From: Streptomyces venezuelae
GTDB lineage: Bacteria; Actinomycetota; Actinomycetes; Streptomycetales; Streptomycetaceae
Assembly: GCF_008642295.1 (NCBI RefSeq)
Contig: NZ_CP029190.1
Span: 4,633,501 to 4,697,500, forward strand
Reading direction: 5' to 3'
Length of the DNA: 64,000 nt
Shown here: positions 34,538 through 42,942 of the stretch, piece by piece
How the letters are laid out: every line of letters starts with the position of its first letter
How positions within the stretch are numbered: the stretch's first letter is position 1
Made by a program: the position numbers and the translations under genes
The notes under the pieces: generated by a model
Seen by the model: the letters and a program-made list of their open reading frames with translations, nothing else
Database searches by the model: none
What the model was told of the DNA's origin: nothing

Positions 34538-35485
34538 GTGGTCATCGGTAACAGGGGAGGGAAGCAGCCCACCCTGGCGCAGCTCCGCGCCTTCGCCGCG
34601 GTCGCCGAGCACCTGCACTTCCGGGACGCCGCCGCGGCCATCGGCATGAGCCAGCCCGCCCTCTCCGGGGCGGTCTCCGCCCTGGAGGAGGCCCTCGGGG
34701 TCCAGCTGCTGGAGCGCACCACCCGCAAGGTGCTGCTGTCCCCGGCCGGTGAGCGGATCGCCGCCCGGGCCAGGGTGGTCCTCGATGCGATGGGCGGACT
34801 GCTGGAGGAGGCCGAAGCGGTCCGGGCCCCCTTCACCGGGGTGCTCCGCCTCGGGGTGATCCCCACCGTGGCGCCCTACCTCCTGCCCACCGTCCTGGGG
34901 CTGTTCCACCGGCGCTGGCCGGGCATGGAACTCCAGGTCCACGAGGAGCAGACCGCCTCGCTGCTGGACGGGCTGGCCGGCGGACGCCTCGACCTGCTGC
35001 TGCTCGCCGTCCCGCTGGGGGTGCCCCAGGTGACCGAAATCCCCGTCTTCGACGAGGACTTCGTCCTGCTCGCACCCCGGGAGCACCCGCTCGCCGGCCG
35101 CCGTGACATCCCCCGTGAGGAGCTCCGCGGGCTGCATCTGCTGCTGCTCGACGAGGGGCACTGCCTGCGCGACCAGGCCCTGGACATCTGCCGGGAGGCC
35201 GGCCGCACCGACGGCGCCGCCGTCACCACCACCGCCGCCGGGCTCTCCACCCTGGTCCAACTGGTCGCCGGGGGCCTGGGGGTGACCCTGCTGCCGCGGA
35301 CCGCGCTGCGGCTGGAGACCACCCGTAATGAGTACCTGGCCACCGGGTACTTCGCCGAACCCGCGCCCTCCCGGCGGATCGCCCTGGCCATGCGGACCGG
35401 AACCGCCCGGGCCGAGGAGTTCCGGGCGGTCGCGGCGGCGCTGCGCGAGGCCGTACGGCCGCTTCCGGTGTGGCCCGCGGAGTAG
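34538..35485 (+). CDS. oxyR: Peroxide-sensing LysR-type regulator OxyR
   Basis: A 315-residue regulator. The GTG at 34538 lies 9 bases after GGAGG. The helix-turn-helix occupies about 10-68 (LAQLRAFAAVAEHLHFRDAA, MSQPALSGAVSALEEALG). The sensing domain has the two redox cysteines in the exact OxyR context GHCLRDQALDIC, at C209 and C218, equivalent to C199 and C208 of E. coli. Oxidation to a disulfide should switch it to an activator of ahpCD and of itself. Confidence 0.96.
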   Translation: MVIGNRGGKQPTLAQLRAFAAVAEHLHFRDAAAAIGMSQPALSGAVSALEEALGVQLLERTTRKVLLSPAGERIAARARVVLDAMGGLLEEAEAVRAPFTGVLRLGVIPTVAPYLLPTVLGLFHRRWPGMELQVHEEQTASLLDGLAGGRLDLLLLAVPLGVPQVTEIPVFDEDFVLLAPREHPLAGRRDIPREELRGLHLLLLDEGHCLRDQALDICREAGRTDGAAVTTTAAGLSTLVQLVAGGLGVTLLPRTALRLETTRNEYLATGYFAEPAPSRRIALAMRTGTARAEEFRAVAAALREAVRPLPVWPAE

Positions 35486-35509
35486 GTCCCGCGGGCCGCA
35501 CCGGCCGGC

Positions 35510-37840
35510 TCACTCGGTGCGCAGCCCGTCCGGCCGCATCATCCGCAGCAGCGGCGGCAGGCTGACCAGGGTCACCGCGGTCACCACCCCGGCGCCGATG
35601 CCGGTCATGGTGAGCACCGGAGTCCAGCGCACCCCGATCGGATAGCCGGTCATGCCGAGCAGCAGCAGGCCCAGGCCGATGCCGGCCGCCGCGGCCAGGA
35701 CCAGCCCCACGCCGATCGGCAGGACCGCCTGCCACAGCACCGACAGCGCCAGCGTGGAACGGCGGGTGCCGAAGGCGACCAGCGAGGCCAGCAGCTTCCG
35801 CCGTTCCCGCAGCTGCTCCAGCTGGGAGACCAGCAGGCTGGTGCCGATCAGAGCCAGCACCCCGGCCGCGCCGAAGTAGATGCCGGTCTGCACCGATGCG
35901 TAGCTGCTGTCCGTCCGGGTCTCCCGCAGGCTCAGCGCGTGGGCGAACGGGTCGGCCTTGAACACCGCCGTGCGGACGTGCTCCATCGCGTCCCCGTCGG
36001 AAGTGTCGGTCATGACGCCGATGGAGGCGTGCACAAAGCCCGGGAGCTCCCGCGGGACGGCCGAGGGGGTCACCAGCAGTCCGGAAGAAGAGCCGCCGGT
36101 CGGGTGGGTGCCGCCGTGGACCGTGCGGAGGTTCGCGGGAACGGTCCACTCGACGGGCCGGGGAGCCTGCGGTCCGGCCGTCGTGACCCGGCCGAGGAAC
36201 AGCTTGTCGCCCGCCCGGGCGGTGGGCATGTCGCTTCCGGCGGCCACCTGGAAGACATCGCCCTCCGTGCAGGAGTCGATGGCGGCGAGTTCCTTCAGGG
36301 CGGCACAGCCGCCGATGGTGACGTCCAGCAGATCGCCGCCGCCGGCCGGCTGCCGGGAGGCACTGGTGCTGCGCAGCGGAACGGCCCGGGTGACGCCCGG
36401 GGACTGCTCCAGCTTCCGCGCCAGCTCGTCCGCCAGCTCGCCCTTGTCCGTGAACACCACGGCGGTGGCGCGGGCCGGGTCGTGGCCGGTGTCCTCGATG
36501 AAGTCGCCCCGGGAGCCGATGAACAGCATCTGCAGGGCGATGGCCCCGGCGACCGCGACCGCGACCCCGCTGACCAGCCGGGCCGCCGTACCGCTGTTGA
36601 CCTGGAGCCGGCGTACCGCCAGCTGCCAGGCGACCGGCCCGCCGGACAGCCCGCGTACCAGCCGCTCCAGCAGCCAGGGCAGCAGGGCGGTCATCCCGAC
36701 CAGCAGCAGCACCACACCGGCGGACACCAGCCACTGGTTGAACTCGCCGTTGTCGCTGCCCTGTCCGAGCATCGGGAGGAGCAGACCGACACCGGCGAAC
36801 GGGAGCAGCAGCCGCCACCACACCCGCCGCGCGGACGGCCTGGCGGTGCGTACGACGCCCAGCGGCTCGATGGTCACCCCGCGCAGCGCGAACAGGGTCA
36901 CCAGCACGGCCGCGGCCGGCACCAGCAGCGCGACCAGCGCGGCCAGCGCGGGACTCGGGGTGAGGTCGTGCGGGAAGAAGCTGCGCTGGCGCAGATCCAT
37001 GTTGCCGACGACCTCGCGCCCCAGGAAGAACAGCCCCACGCCCATGGCCAGTCCGGCCAGGGCCCCGGCCAGCGCCTCGCCCGCGGCGATCCGGCGGATC
37101 ATCCGGGCGTCGGCGCCCACCAGGCGCAGCGCGGCCAGCCGGCGGTCGCGCCGCTCGCTGCCGAACCGGACGGCGGCGGCGATGAACACGGCGACCGGCA
37201 GCAGCAGGGCCAGCAGGGTCATCAGGACGAGCAGCAGCAGGACCGGGGAGGTCGCCGGCTGCTCGAGGTCGATGGCGTAGTGGTCGATCCGCTTGATCCG
37301 GTACTGGCCGAACTCGCCGCCGTCGGCCTTCTTCAGGTCGTGGCCGGTGTAGAAGTACAGCTCGTGCGGGCCGATCAGGCCCGCATCGCCGATGATCTGG
37401 GTGACCTTCCCGTCCAGCCGCTCCCGGAGCAGTGCGCCCTCCGCGGACTTCAGCAGCCGGTCCAGGGCGGGGGAGACGGCCAGTTCGCCCGGTGCGGGGA
37501 GCGTCTTCAGGCCCGGCGGGACCGGGGCGTCGGGGCCTTCCGGTTTCACCAGTACGCCGCCGATGTCCCTGCCGTGGTACGTCTGGTTGGCCGTGGCCAC
37601 CATCAGGGTGTCGGGGCCGGGCTGCGGCAGGTCCTGTGCGTTGTACAGGCCGCGTGCGTCGCCCCGGGCGTCGCGGGCCGCGAAGGCGTTGGGCAGCGAG
37701 GTGGTGATCAGCAGCAGCGCGACGCCGATCCCGACGCCCAGGCCGGTGAGCAGGGTGCGGGTCCAGCCCTCGCGGCCCCCGCCGAAGGCGAACCGGGCGC
37801 CCATGGCGAGGTCCCGCCCCCAGGTGCGGAGCGCGCTCAT
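35510..37840 (-). CDS. FtsX-type ABC exporter permease
   Basis: A 776-residue permease of the MacB/FtsX class. The ATG at 37840 overlaps the stop of the ATPase gene (ATGA). It has an N-terminal helix (about 27-50) and a first FtsX domain near 245-360 (LLALLLPVAVFIAAAVRFGSE, then RRLAALRLVGADARMIRRIAAGEA). Further membrane helices lie in the middle, followed by an outer domain and a C-terminal FtsX domain (LRERRKLLASLVAFGTRRSTLALSVLWQ). It works with the ATPase below and probably exports a lipid, peptide or antibiotic under PadR control. Confidence 0.9.
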   Translation of the reverse strand: MSALRTWGRDLAMGARFAFGGGREGWTRTLLTGLGVGIGVALLLITTSLPNAFAARDARGDARGLYNAQDLPQPGPDTLMVATANQTYHGRDIGGVLVKPEGPDAPVPPGLKTLPAPGELAVSPALDRLLKSAEGALLRERLDGKVTQIIGDAGLIGPHELYFYTGHDLKKADGGEFGQYRIKRIDHYAIDLEQPATSPVLLLLVLMTLLALLLPVAVFIAAAVRFGSERRDRRLAALRLVGADARMIRRIAAGEALAGALAGLAMGVGLFFLGREVVGNMDLRQRSFFPHDLTPSPALAALVALLVPAAAVLVTLFALRGVTIEPLGVVRTARPSARRVWWRLLLPFAGVGLLLPMLGQGSDNGEFNQWLVSAGVVLLLVGMTALLPWLLERLVRGLSGGPVAWQLAVRRLQVNSGTAARLVSGVAVAVAGAIALQMLFIGSRGDFIEDTGHDPARATAVVFTDKGELADELARKLEQSPGVTRAVPLRSTSASRQPAGGGDLLDVTIGGCAALKELAAIDSCTEGDVFQVAAGSDMPTARAGDKLFLGRVTTAGPQAPRPVEWTVPANLRTVHGGTHPTGGSSSGLLVTPSAVPRELPGFVHASIGVMTDTSDGDAMEHVRTAVFKADPFAHALSLRETRTDSSYASVQTGIYFGAAGVLALIGTSLLVSQLEQLRERRKLLASLVAFGTRRSTLALSVLWQAVLPIGVGLVLAAAAGIGLGLLLLGMTGYPIGVRWTPVLTMTGIGAGVVTAVTLVSLPPLLRMMRPDGLRTE

Positions 37841-38523
37841 ACGATCCGCTCCATATCGCGGGACCTGCCGTCGCGGACCACGATCTCGCGGTCGGAGTAG
37901 GCGGCCACCCGGGTCTCGTGGGTGACCAGGACCACGGCGGCGTTGGCGGACCGGGCGGCCTCGGTGAGCAGCTGCATCACCAGTTCGCCGTTGAGGGAGT
38001 CCAGGGCCCCGGTGGGCTCGTCGGCGAAGACCACGCGCGGGGCGGTGACCAGGGCGCGGGCCACGGCGACCCGCTGGCCCTGACCGCCGGACACCTCGCC
38101 GGGCCGCTTGTCCTGCACCTCGGCGACCTGGAGGCGGTCCATCCACTCCAGTGCGGTGGCCTCGGCCTGCCGGCGCCGGGTGCCGGCCAGGCGGAGCGGC
38201 AGGGCGACGTTCTCCAGACAGGTCAACTCGGGGACGAGCTGGCCGAACTGGAAGACGAAGCCGAACTCGGTGCGGCGCAGGGCGCTGCGCTCGGCATCGC
38301 TCATGGCGGTCAGCTCGCGGCCGGCGTAGGTGATGGTCCCGGAGTCGGGGGTGACGATGCCGGCGAGGCAGTGCAGCAGGGTCGACTTGCCGGAGCCGGA
38401 GGGGCCCATCACGGCGACGACCTCGCCGGGGTGGATGGAGAACTCGGCGCCGTCGAGCGCGTGCGTGGGTCCGTAGGACTTGCGCAGGGCGGAGGCGGTG
38501 AGCAGGGAACCCGTGGGGGTCAT
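37837..38523 (-). CDS. ABC exporter ATP-binding protein (MacB/LolD type)
   Basis: A 228-residue ATPase. It starts at ATG 38523, overlapping the PadR stop by four bases. It has Walker A (GPSGSGKSTLLHCLAG, about 39-54), Q-loop (FVFQFGQLVPELT), a signature that reads VSGGQGQRVAVARAL (GGQGQR where GGQQQR is usual), Walker B (VVFADEPTGALD) and H-loop (VVLVTHETRVA). It energises the FtsX-type permease encoded next. Confidence 0.93.
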   Translation of the reverse strand: MTPTGSLLTASALRKSYGPTHALDGAEFSIHPGEVVAVMGPSGSGKSTLLHCLAGIVTPDSGTITYAGRELTAMSDAERSALRRTEFGFVFQFGQLVPELTCLENVALPLRLAGTRRRQAEATALEWMDRLQVAEVQDKRPGEVSGGQGQRVAVARALVTAPRVVFADEPTGALDSLNGELVMQLLTEAARSANAAVVLVTHETRVAAYSDREIVVRDGRSRDMERIV

Positions 38524-39044
38524 CGGCGGACCTCCTTCGCGAGCGGTTCGAGGCGCGCGGCGGTGAGTTCCAGCCAGCGCAGGTCGGCCTCGAGGTGGAA
38601 CAGGGCGTGGTCGCAGACGAGCTGGTCGGCGAGGTCGCCCTTGCGCTTGCGGGTGGTGAGGATGCGCATCAGGCGCAGGTGCTCGGCCCGCTGGGTGTCC
38701 AGCAGCTCGGCGGCGCTGCGGCCGGTGAGGAGCGCGAGGACCACCTTGGTGTAGAGGGTGGACTGGAGGTAGGGCTCGGGCTTTTCGGGCTGGGCGAGCC
38801 ACTGCTCGACATCGGTGATGCCGGCGTCGGTGATGGCGTACCGCTTGCGTTCCGGACCGCCGCCGGCCTCGATGCCGTCGACCTCGACGAGGCCGTTCTT
38901 CAGGAGGCGGGACATGGTCGAGTAGACCTGCCCGTAGGCGAGCGGCTTGTCGTGGCCGAACTTCTCGTCGAAGGCGCGCTTGAGGTCGTAGCCGTGGCGG
39001 GGACCGGCCTCGAGGAGGCCCAGGAGGGTGTGACCGATGGACAT
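38520..39044 (-). CDS. PadR-family regulator of the ABC exporter operon
   Basis: A 174-residue repressor and the first gene of a three-gene operon. The ATG at 39044 has no ribosome site, and TATAGT lies exactly six bases upstream, so the mRNA is probably leaderless. The winged helix (about 1-75) is typical of PadR: GHTLLGLLEAGPRHGYDLKRAF, then YGQVYSTMSRLLKNGLVEVD and ERKRYAITDAG. The C-terminal Vir-like helices mediate dimers. Palindromes overlapping its own -10 point to autorepression lifted by a substrate of the pump. Confidence 0.93.
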   Translation of the reverse strand: MSIGHTLLGLLEAGPRHGYDLKRAFDEKFGHDKPLAYGQVYSTMSRLLKNGLVEVDGIEAGGGPERKRYAITDAGITDVEQWLAQPEKPEPYLQSTLYTKVVLALLTGRSAAELLDTQRAEHLRLMRILTTRKRKGDLADQLVCDHALFHLEADLRWLELTAARLEPLAKEVRR

Positions 39045-39096
39045 GGCCCGACTATACACCGCATGTATACGCACGATGTATAGCTGCGGTGTATAG
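39045..39096 (-). promoter_or_regulatory. PadR promoter and overlapping operators
   Basis: On the minus strand TATAGT (39051-39056) is followed by six bases and the padR ATG, a leaderless arrangement. The palindrome TATACA-CCGCA-TGTATA (39053-39069) overlaps the -10. A 12-base perfect inverted repeat, CTATACACCGCA (39052-39063) with TGCGGTGTATAG (39085-39096), spans the promoter. A further TGTATA lies between them. These repeats of TGTATA resemble PadR half-sites. Confidence 0.85.
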
Positions 39097-39154
39097 CCGC
39101 GATGGAGGGCTGCGGTGTACAGCCGGGCTCATGGCCGCGGGGTGAGGGTGGCGG

Positions 39155-39415
39155 TCAGGACTCCGGGCCGGTTTTCGGCGGCCGGCCGCGGCGCGGGATC
39201 GGGCCGGGGGTGGAGGGCAGCCGCCCCGCCTCCGCGAGGGCCCGGCGGAGCAGGAACTCGATCTGGGCGTTGGCGCTGCGCAGTTCCTCGCCCGCCCAGC
39301 GGGCGAGGGCGTCGTACACCTGCGGGTCCAGCCGCAGCAGCACCTGCTTGCGGGCCTGCCGGGCGGCCTGCCGGGCCGGTTTCGGCTCGGGGGGCTCCTG
39401 CGCGGGCGGGGTCAC
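39155..39415 (-). CDS. Ribbon-helix-helix (Arc/CopG-like) DNA-binding protein
   Basis: An 86-residue basic protein. The GTG at 39415 overlaps the SPFH gene stop (GTGA), so translation is coupled. The core KQVLLRLDPQVYDALARWAGEELRSANAQIEFLLRRAL (about 25-62) has the strand and two helices of the Arc/RHH fold, flanked by Arg/Pro-rich tails. RHH proteins bind DNA as dimers, so it may control its own operon through the palindrome upstream of the SPFH gene. That link is inferred from position. Confidence 0.8.
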   Translation of the reverse strand: MTPPAQEPPEPKPARQAARQARKQVLLRLDPQVYDALARWAGEELRSANAQIEFLLRRALAEAGRLPSTPGPIPRRGRPPKTGPES

Positions 39416-40365
39416 TGGTACAGGGTGCCCGTGTTGACGACGGGCTGGGCGGCGCGGTCCCCGCACAGGACCACCATCAGGTTCGAGACCATCGCGGCCT
39501 TGCGCTCCGGGTCCAGGTCCACGATGTCCTCCTCCGACAGGCGGGTCAGGGCCAGCTCGACCATGCCCACCGCGCCCTCGACGATCTGCTTGCGGGCCGC
39601 CACCACGGCGCCGGCCTGCTGGCGCTGGAGCATCGCCGAGGCGATCTCCGGAGCGTACGCGAGATGCGTGAAGCGGGACTCGATGATCTGCACACCGGCC
39701 GCGTCGACCCGGGCGTGCAGCTCCGCCGCCAGCTTCTCGGTGATTTCCTCGGCGTTCTCGCGGAGCGACAGGCCGTCCTCGTCATGCGCGTCGTAGGGGT
39801 ACTCGATGGCGATGTGCCGGACCGCGGCCTCGGTCTGGGTCTCCACGAACTCGGTGAAGTCCTCCACCTCGAACACCGCCCGCGCGGTGTCCTGGACCTT
39901 CCACACCACGACCGCGGCCAGCTCGATCGGGTTGCCGTAGGCGTCGTTGACCTTCAGGACGGCCGTCTCGTGGTTGCGGACCCGGGTCGAGATCTTCTCC
40001 CGCGAGGTCAGCGGGTTCACCCAGCGCAGTCCGTCGGTGCGGATCGTGCCCCGGTAGCGGCCGAACAGCTGGACCACCCGGGCCTGGCCGGGTTCCACCA
40101 TGTTCAGCCCGCTCATCGCGAGGATCGCGCCGAAGAACACCAGGATGCCCAGCGGGATCAGGGTGGCCTTGGCGGCGGTGGCCGAGGCGAGGATGCCGAG
40201 GACCAGCAGGCCCACCCCCGCGAGTACGCCGACCAGTCCGACCAGCAGGGCCAGTCCGCCGCCGACGCTGTGCGCGGGGTACTCCCGTACCTGCGGCTCG
40301 GGCATGGTCGAGGCCGCGTTCGCGGACGCACGGGCTTCGGTCGTGTCGGTCACGTCATCGGTCAT
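39412..40365 (-). CDS. SPFH/Band-7 family membrane protein
   Basis: A 317-residue protein of the stomatin/prohibitin/flotillin type. Two hydrophobic segments (about 38-60 and 66-86) anchor it. The SPFH domain follows (MVEPGQARVVQLFGRYRGTIRTDGLRWVNPL, then YGNPIELAAVVVWKVQDTARAVFEV). The C-terminal half is helical and Ala/Glu-rich with RQQAGAVVAARKQIVEGAVGMVE, the usual oligomerisation region. Bacterial relatives organise membrane microdomains. It is coupled to an RHH protein gene. Confidence 0.9.
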   Translation of the reverse strand: MTDDVTDTTEARASANAASTMPEPQVREYPAHSVGGGLALLVGLVGVLAGVGLLVLGILASATAAKATLIPLGILVFFGAILAMSGLNMVEPGQARVVQLFGRYRGTIRTDGLRWVNPLTSREKISTRVRNHETAVLKVNDAYGNPIELAAVVVWKVQDTARAVFEVEDFTEFVETQTEAAVRHIAIEYPYDAHDEDGLSLRENAEEITEKLAAELHARVDAAGVQIIESRFTHLAYAPEIASAMLQRQQAGAVVAARKQIVEGAVGMVELALTRLSEEDIVDLDPERKAAMVSNLMVVLCGDRAAQPVVNTGTLYQ

Positions 40366-40410
40366 GGTTCGCCCCGTTTCGATCGGTCGGACGGGCTGCG
40401 CAGCCCTAGC

Positions 40411-40426
40411 AAAGTGATATCACTTT
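40411..40426. promoter_or_regulatory. 16-base perfect palindrome upstream of the SPFH operon
   Basis: AAAGTGATATCACTTT, a perfect palindrome 45 bases before the SPFH start, in a short AT-rich patch. On the minus strand TTGCGG lies upstream, so the palindrome falls where the -10 would be. It is a strong operator candidate. The regulator could be the RHH protein of the same operon or a GntR-type repressor encoded elsewhere. Confidence 0.75.
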
Positions 40427-40597
40427 ATCCGAAGACCGCAACCCTGGCCCCCTCCTGTGCGTCGGTTCCATCGGAGTGGGTGCTGATTCTCACGTCCGGA
40501 TTAGGCGGTATCGGTCGATATCCAATGACCTATGTCCATTCCTGCGGTGTTAGTTTTCGGAGCTGACGTCGGGGGGTAATCGAGCGGAGCGGGAGCG

Positions 40598-42865
40598 ATG
40601 GGCCGAGCAGAGGCGCGCAAAGCGCAGAAGCAGCGCGGCGCGCGGCGCGCGGCGAAGGGCGCCGGCAAGGCGGGCAAGAAGAGCGGCATACGACGGCTCT
40701 TCACCTGGAAGAAGATCCTCGGCACGTTCTTCGGGCTGGTCCTGCTCTGCATGGCCGCCCTCGTCGCGCTCTACTACTCGGTGGAAGAGCCCAAGAACGC
40801 CAACGCCGACGCGATCCTCCAGAGCAACGTCTACAAGTACGCCGACGGCAGCGTGATGACGCGCACCGGCGAGAAGAACCGCGAGATCGTGCCGCTCGAC
40901 CGCATCCCGAAGGAAGTCCAGACCGCGTTCATCGCCATCGAGAACAAGTCCTTCTACAAGGACCGCGGCATCGACATCATGGGCGTGGCCCGGGGCGCCT
41001 TCGTCACCGTCACCGGCCAGGGCAAGGCCGGTGGTTCGACGATCACCCAGCAGTACGTCAAGAACTACTATCTGAACCAGGATCAGACGGCGACCCGCAA
41101 GCTCAAGGAACTGGTGATCTCCCTCAAGGTCGACCAGCGGATGGAGAAGGACGACATCCTCGCCGGCTACCTCAACACCAGCTACTTCGGCCGCGGCGCG
41201 TACGGCATCCAGGCCGCCTCCCAGGCCTACTACGGCGTCGACGTCTCCAAGCTGAACCTGGAACAGGGCGCCTACCTCGCCGCCCTCCTCCAGGCACCCA
41301 GCCAGTACGACTGGGCGACCGCCGGTCCGGAGAGCAAGCGGCGGGTCATGATCCGCTTCAACGGCGTGCTCTCCAACATGGTCGAGATGGGCGCCCTCGA
41401 CGAGGCCCGGCGCCAGACGCTGAAGTTCCAGGAGCCGATCAAGCCCAAGCCGGCCCCCGGCACCGAGGGCCAGAAGGGCTACCTGCTCGAAGCCGCCGAC
41501 GCCGAGCTCCGCAAGCAGGGCCTGACCGACGACCAGATCAAGGCCGGCGGCTGGACGATCACCCTCAACATCGACCCCAAGAAGCAGAAGGCGCTGGAGA
41601 AGGCCGTCCAGGACGAGCTGGAGTCCAAGCTCGACCGCAAGGACACCAAGAAGCGCCCGATCGACCAGTACGTCCAGGCCGGCGCCACCTCCGTGGACCC
41701 CAAGACCGGCGCCATCGTCGCCATGTACGGCGGCACCGGCCAGGCCGACAAGTGGTCCAGCAACGCCCTGCGCACCGACTTCCAGCCGGGCTCCACCTTC
41801 AAGCCGGTCGTGCTCGCCTCCGCACTGGAGACCAAGGCCACCACCCAGGACGGCAAGCCGATCACCCCGAACACGATCTACAACGGCGACAGCCGGATTC
41901 CGATCGTCGGCGCCAGCGAGCCCTTCGCCCCGCAGAACCAGGAGAACAAGAGCTACGGCCCGATCACCGTCCAGGAGGCCACGAACTTCTCGGTGAACTC
42001 CGCCTACGCCCAGATGTTCGTGGACGCCCGCCCGGCCGCCGTGAAGAAGACCGCCCTGGAGCTCGGCATGGCCGACCGCGAGGGCTGGCCCACGGAATCG
42101 CCGGCCATGTCGCTCGGCACCATGAGCGCCAACACCGTCGAGATGGCCGGCGTCTACGCCACCTTCGACCGGCACGGCAAGAAGATCACCCCGTCGATCG
42201 TGAAGTCGGCGAAGCACGCGACCCGCGAGTACCGGCCGATGCAGCCCGTCGGCGGCCAGGTGATCAGCAGCGAGACCGCCGACACCGTCACCAAGGTGCT
42301 CACCGGAGTGGTCAAGGACGGATCCGGCAAGACCGTCCGCAGCAGCGCCTACGAGGCCGCCGCCAAGACCGGTACCACCGAGTCCAACGTGGCCGCCTGG
42401 TTCACCGCGTACACCCCGGAACTGGTCACCGTGGTCGCGATGTTCGGCGAGGAGCCGGGCACCGGCAAGCAGAAGACCCTCACCGGTACCGCCGGCGGCG
42501 GCCGGGCCGGCGGCTCCAGCTTCCCCGCGGACATCTGGCGGGCCTACACCCTGGCCGCCCTCGAGGGCGTCGACACGGGCAAGTTCGAGCTGGACGACGC
42601 GGAGATGGGCGAGCCGGCCACCCCGCCGAGCCGCAGCACCTCCCCGTCCAACTCGGCCAGCCGTACGCCGGAGAACAGCCCGAGCACCCGCTCCCCGCAG
42701 ACGGGCAGCCCGGACCCGAGCGGCTCCACGACCCGGCCCGACCCGACGCGCAGCAGCTCCTCCAAGCCGCCGTCGCCGCCGTCGCCGCCCGGGCCGACGA
42801 AGTCCACCCCGACTCCGCCGGACCCCGACCCGACGGACACGGCCATCAAGCCGCCCAACCCGTAA
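40598..42865 (+). CDS. Bifunctional class A penicillin-binding protein
   Basis: A 755-residue peptidoglycan synthase. A very basic N-terminus (1-40) and one membrane helix (about 43-66) lead to the GT51 glycosyltransferase domain, with the catalytic Glu in AIENKSFYKDRGIDI and GGSTITQQYVKN. The transpeptidase domain has S399-T-F-K402 in PGSTFKPV, SVNSAY and KTGTTESN, the three penicillin-binding motifs. The GT51 motif ENKSFY replaces the usual EDRRFY, as in some actinobacteria. The last 120 residues are a Ser/Pro/Thr-rich tail. It is monocistronic. Confidence 0.95.
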   Translation: MGRAEARKAQKQRGARRAAKGAGKAGKKSGIRRLFTWKKILGTFFGLVLLCMAALVALYYSVEEPKNANADAILQSNVYKYADGSVMTRTGEKNREIVPLDRIPKEVQTAFIAIENKSFYKDRGIDIMGVARGAFVTVTGQGKAGGSTITQQYVKNYYLNQDQTATRKLKELVISLKVDQRMEKDDILAGYLNTSYFGRGAYGIQAASQAYYGVDVSKLNLEQGAYLAALLQAPSQYDWATAGPESKRRVMIRFNGVLSNMVEMGALDEARRQTLKFQEPIKPKPAPGTEGQKGYLLEAADAELRKQGLTDDQIKAGGWTITLNIDPKKQKALEKAVQDELESKLDRKDTKKRPIDQYVQAGATSVDPKTGAIVAMYGGTGQADKWSSNALRTDFQPGSTFKPVVLASALETKATTQDGKPITPNTIYNGDSRIPIVGASEPFAPQNQENKSYGPITVQEATNFSVNSAYAQMFVDARPAAVKKTALELGMADREGWPTESPAMSLGTMSANTVEMAGVYATFDRHGKKITPSIVKSAKHATREYRPMQPVGGQVISSETADTVTKVLTGVVKDGSGKTVRSSAYEAAAKTGTTESNVAAWFTAYTPELVTVVAMFGEEPGTGKQKTLTGTAGGGRAGGSSFPADIWRAYTLAALEGVDTGKFELDDAEMGEPATPPSRSTSPSNSASRTPENSPSTRSPQTGSPDPSGSTTRPDPTRSSSSKPPSPPSPPGPTKSTPTPPDPDPTDTAIKPPNP

Positions 42866-42869
42866 ACAC

Positions 42870-42903
42870 CACCGCCCGGCAGCTCTTCAGCTGCCGGGCG
42901 GTG
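42870..42903. terminator. Hairpin between the PBP and phosphatase genes
   Basis: Perfect 15-base stem (42870-42884 with 42889-42903) and a CTTC loop, between convergent genes, 5 bases after the PBP stop. Confidence 0.88.
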
Positions 42904-42942
42904 CCGTTTCTGCCGTTGCTGCTCTCGATATCGACGCCGGGG

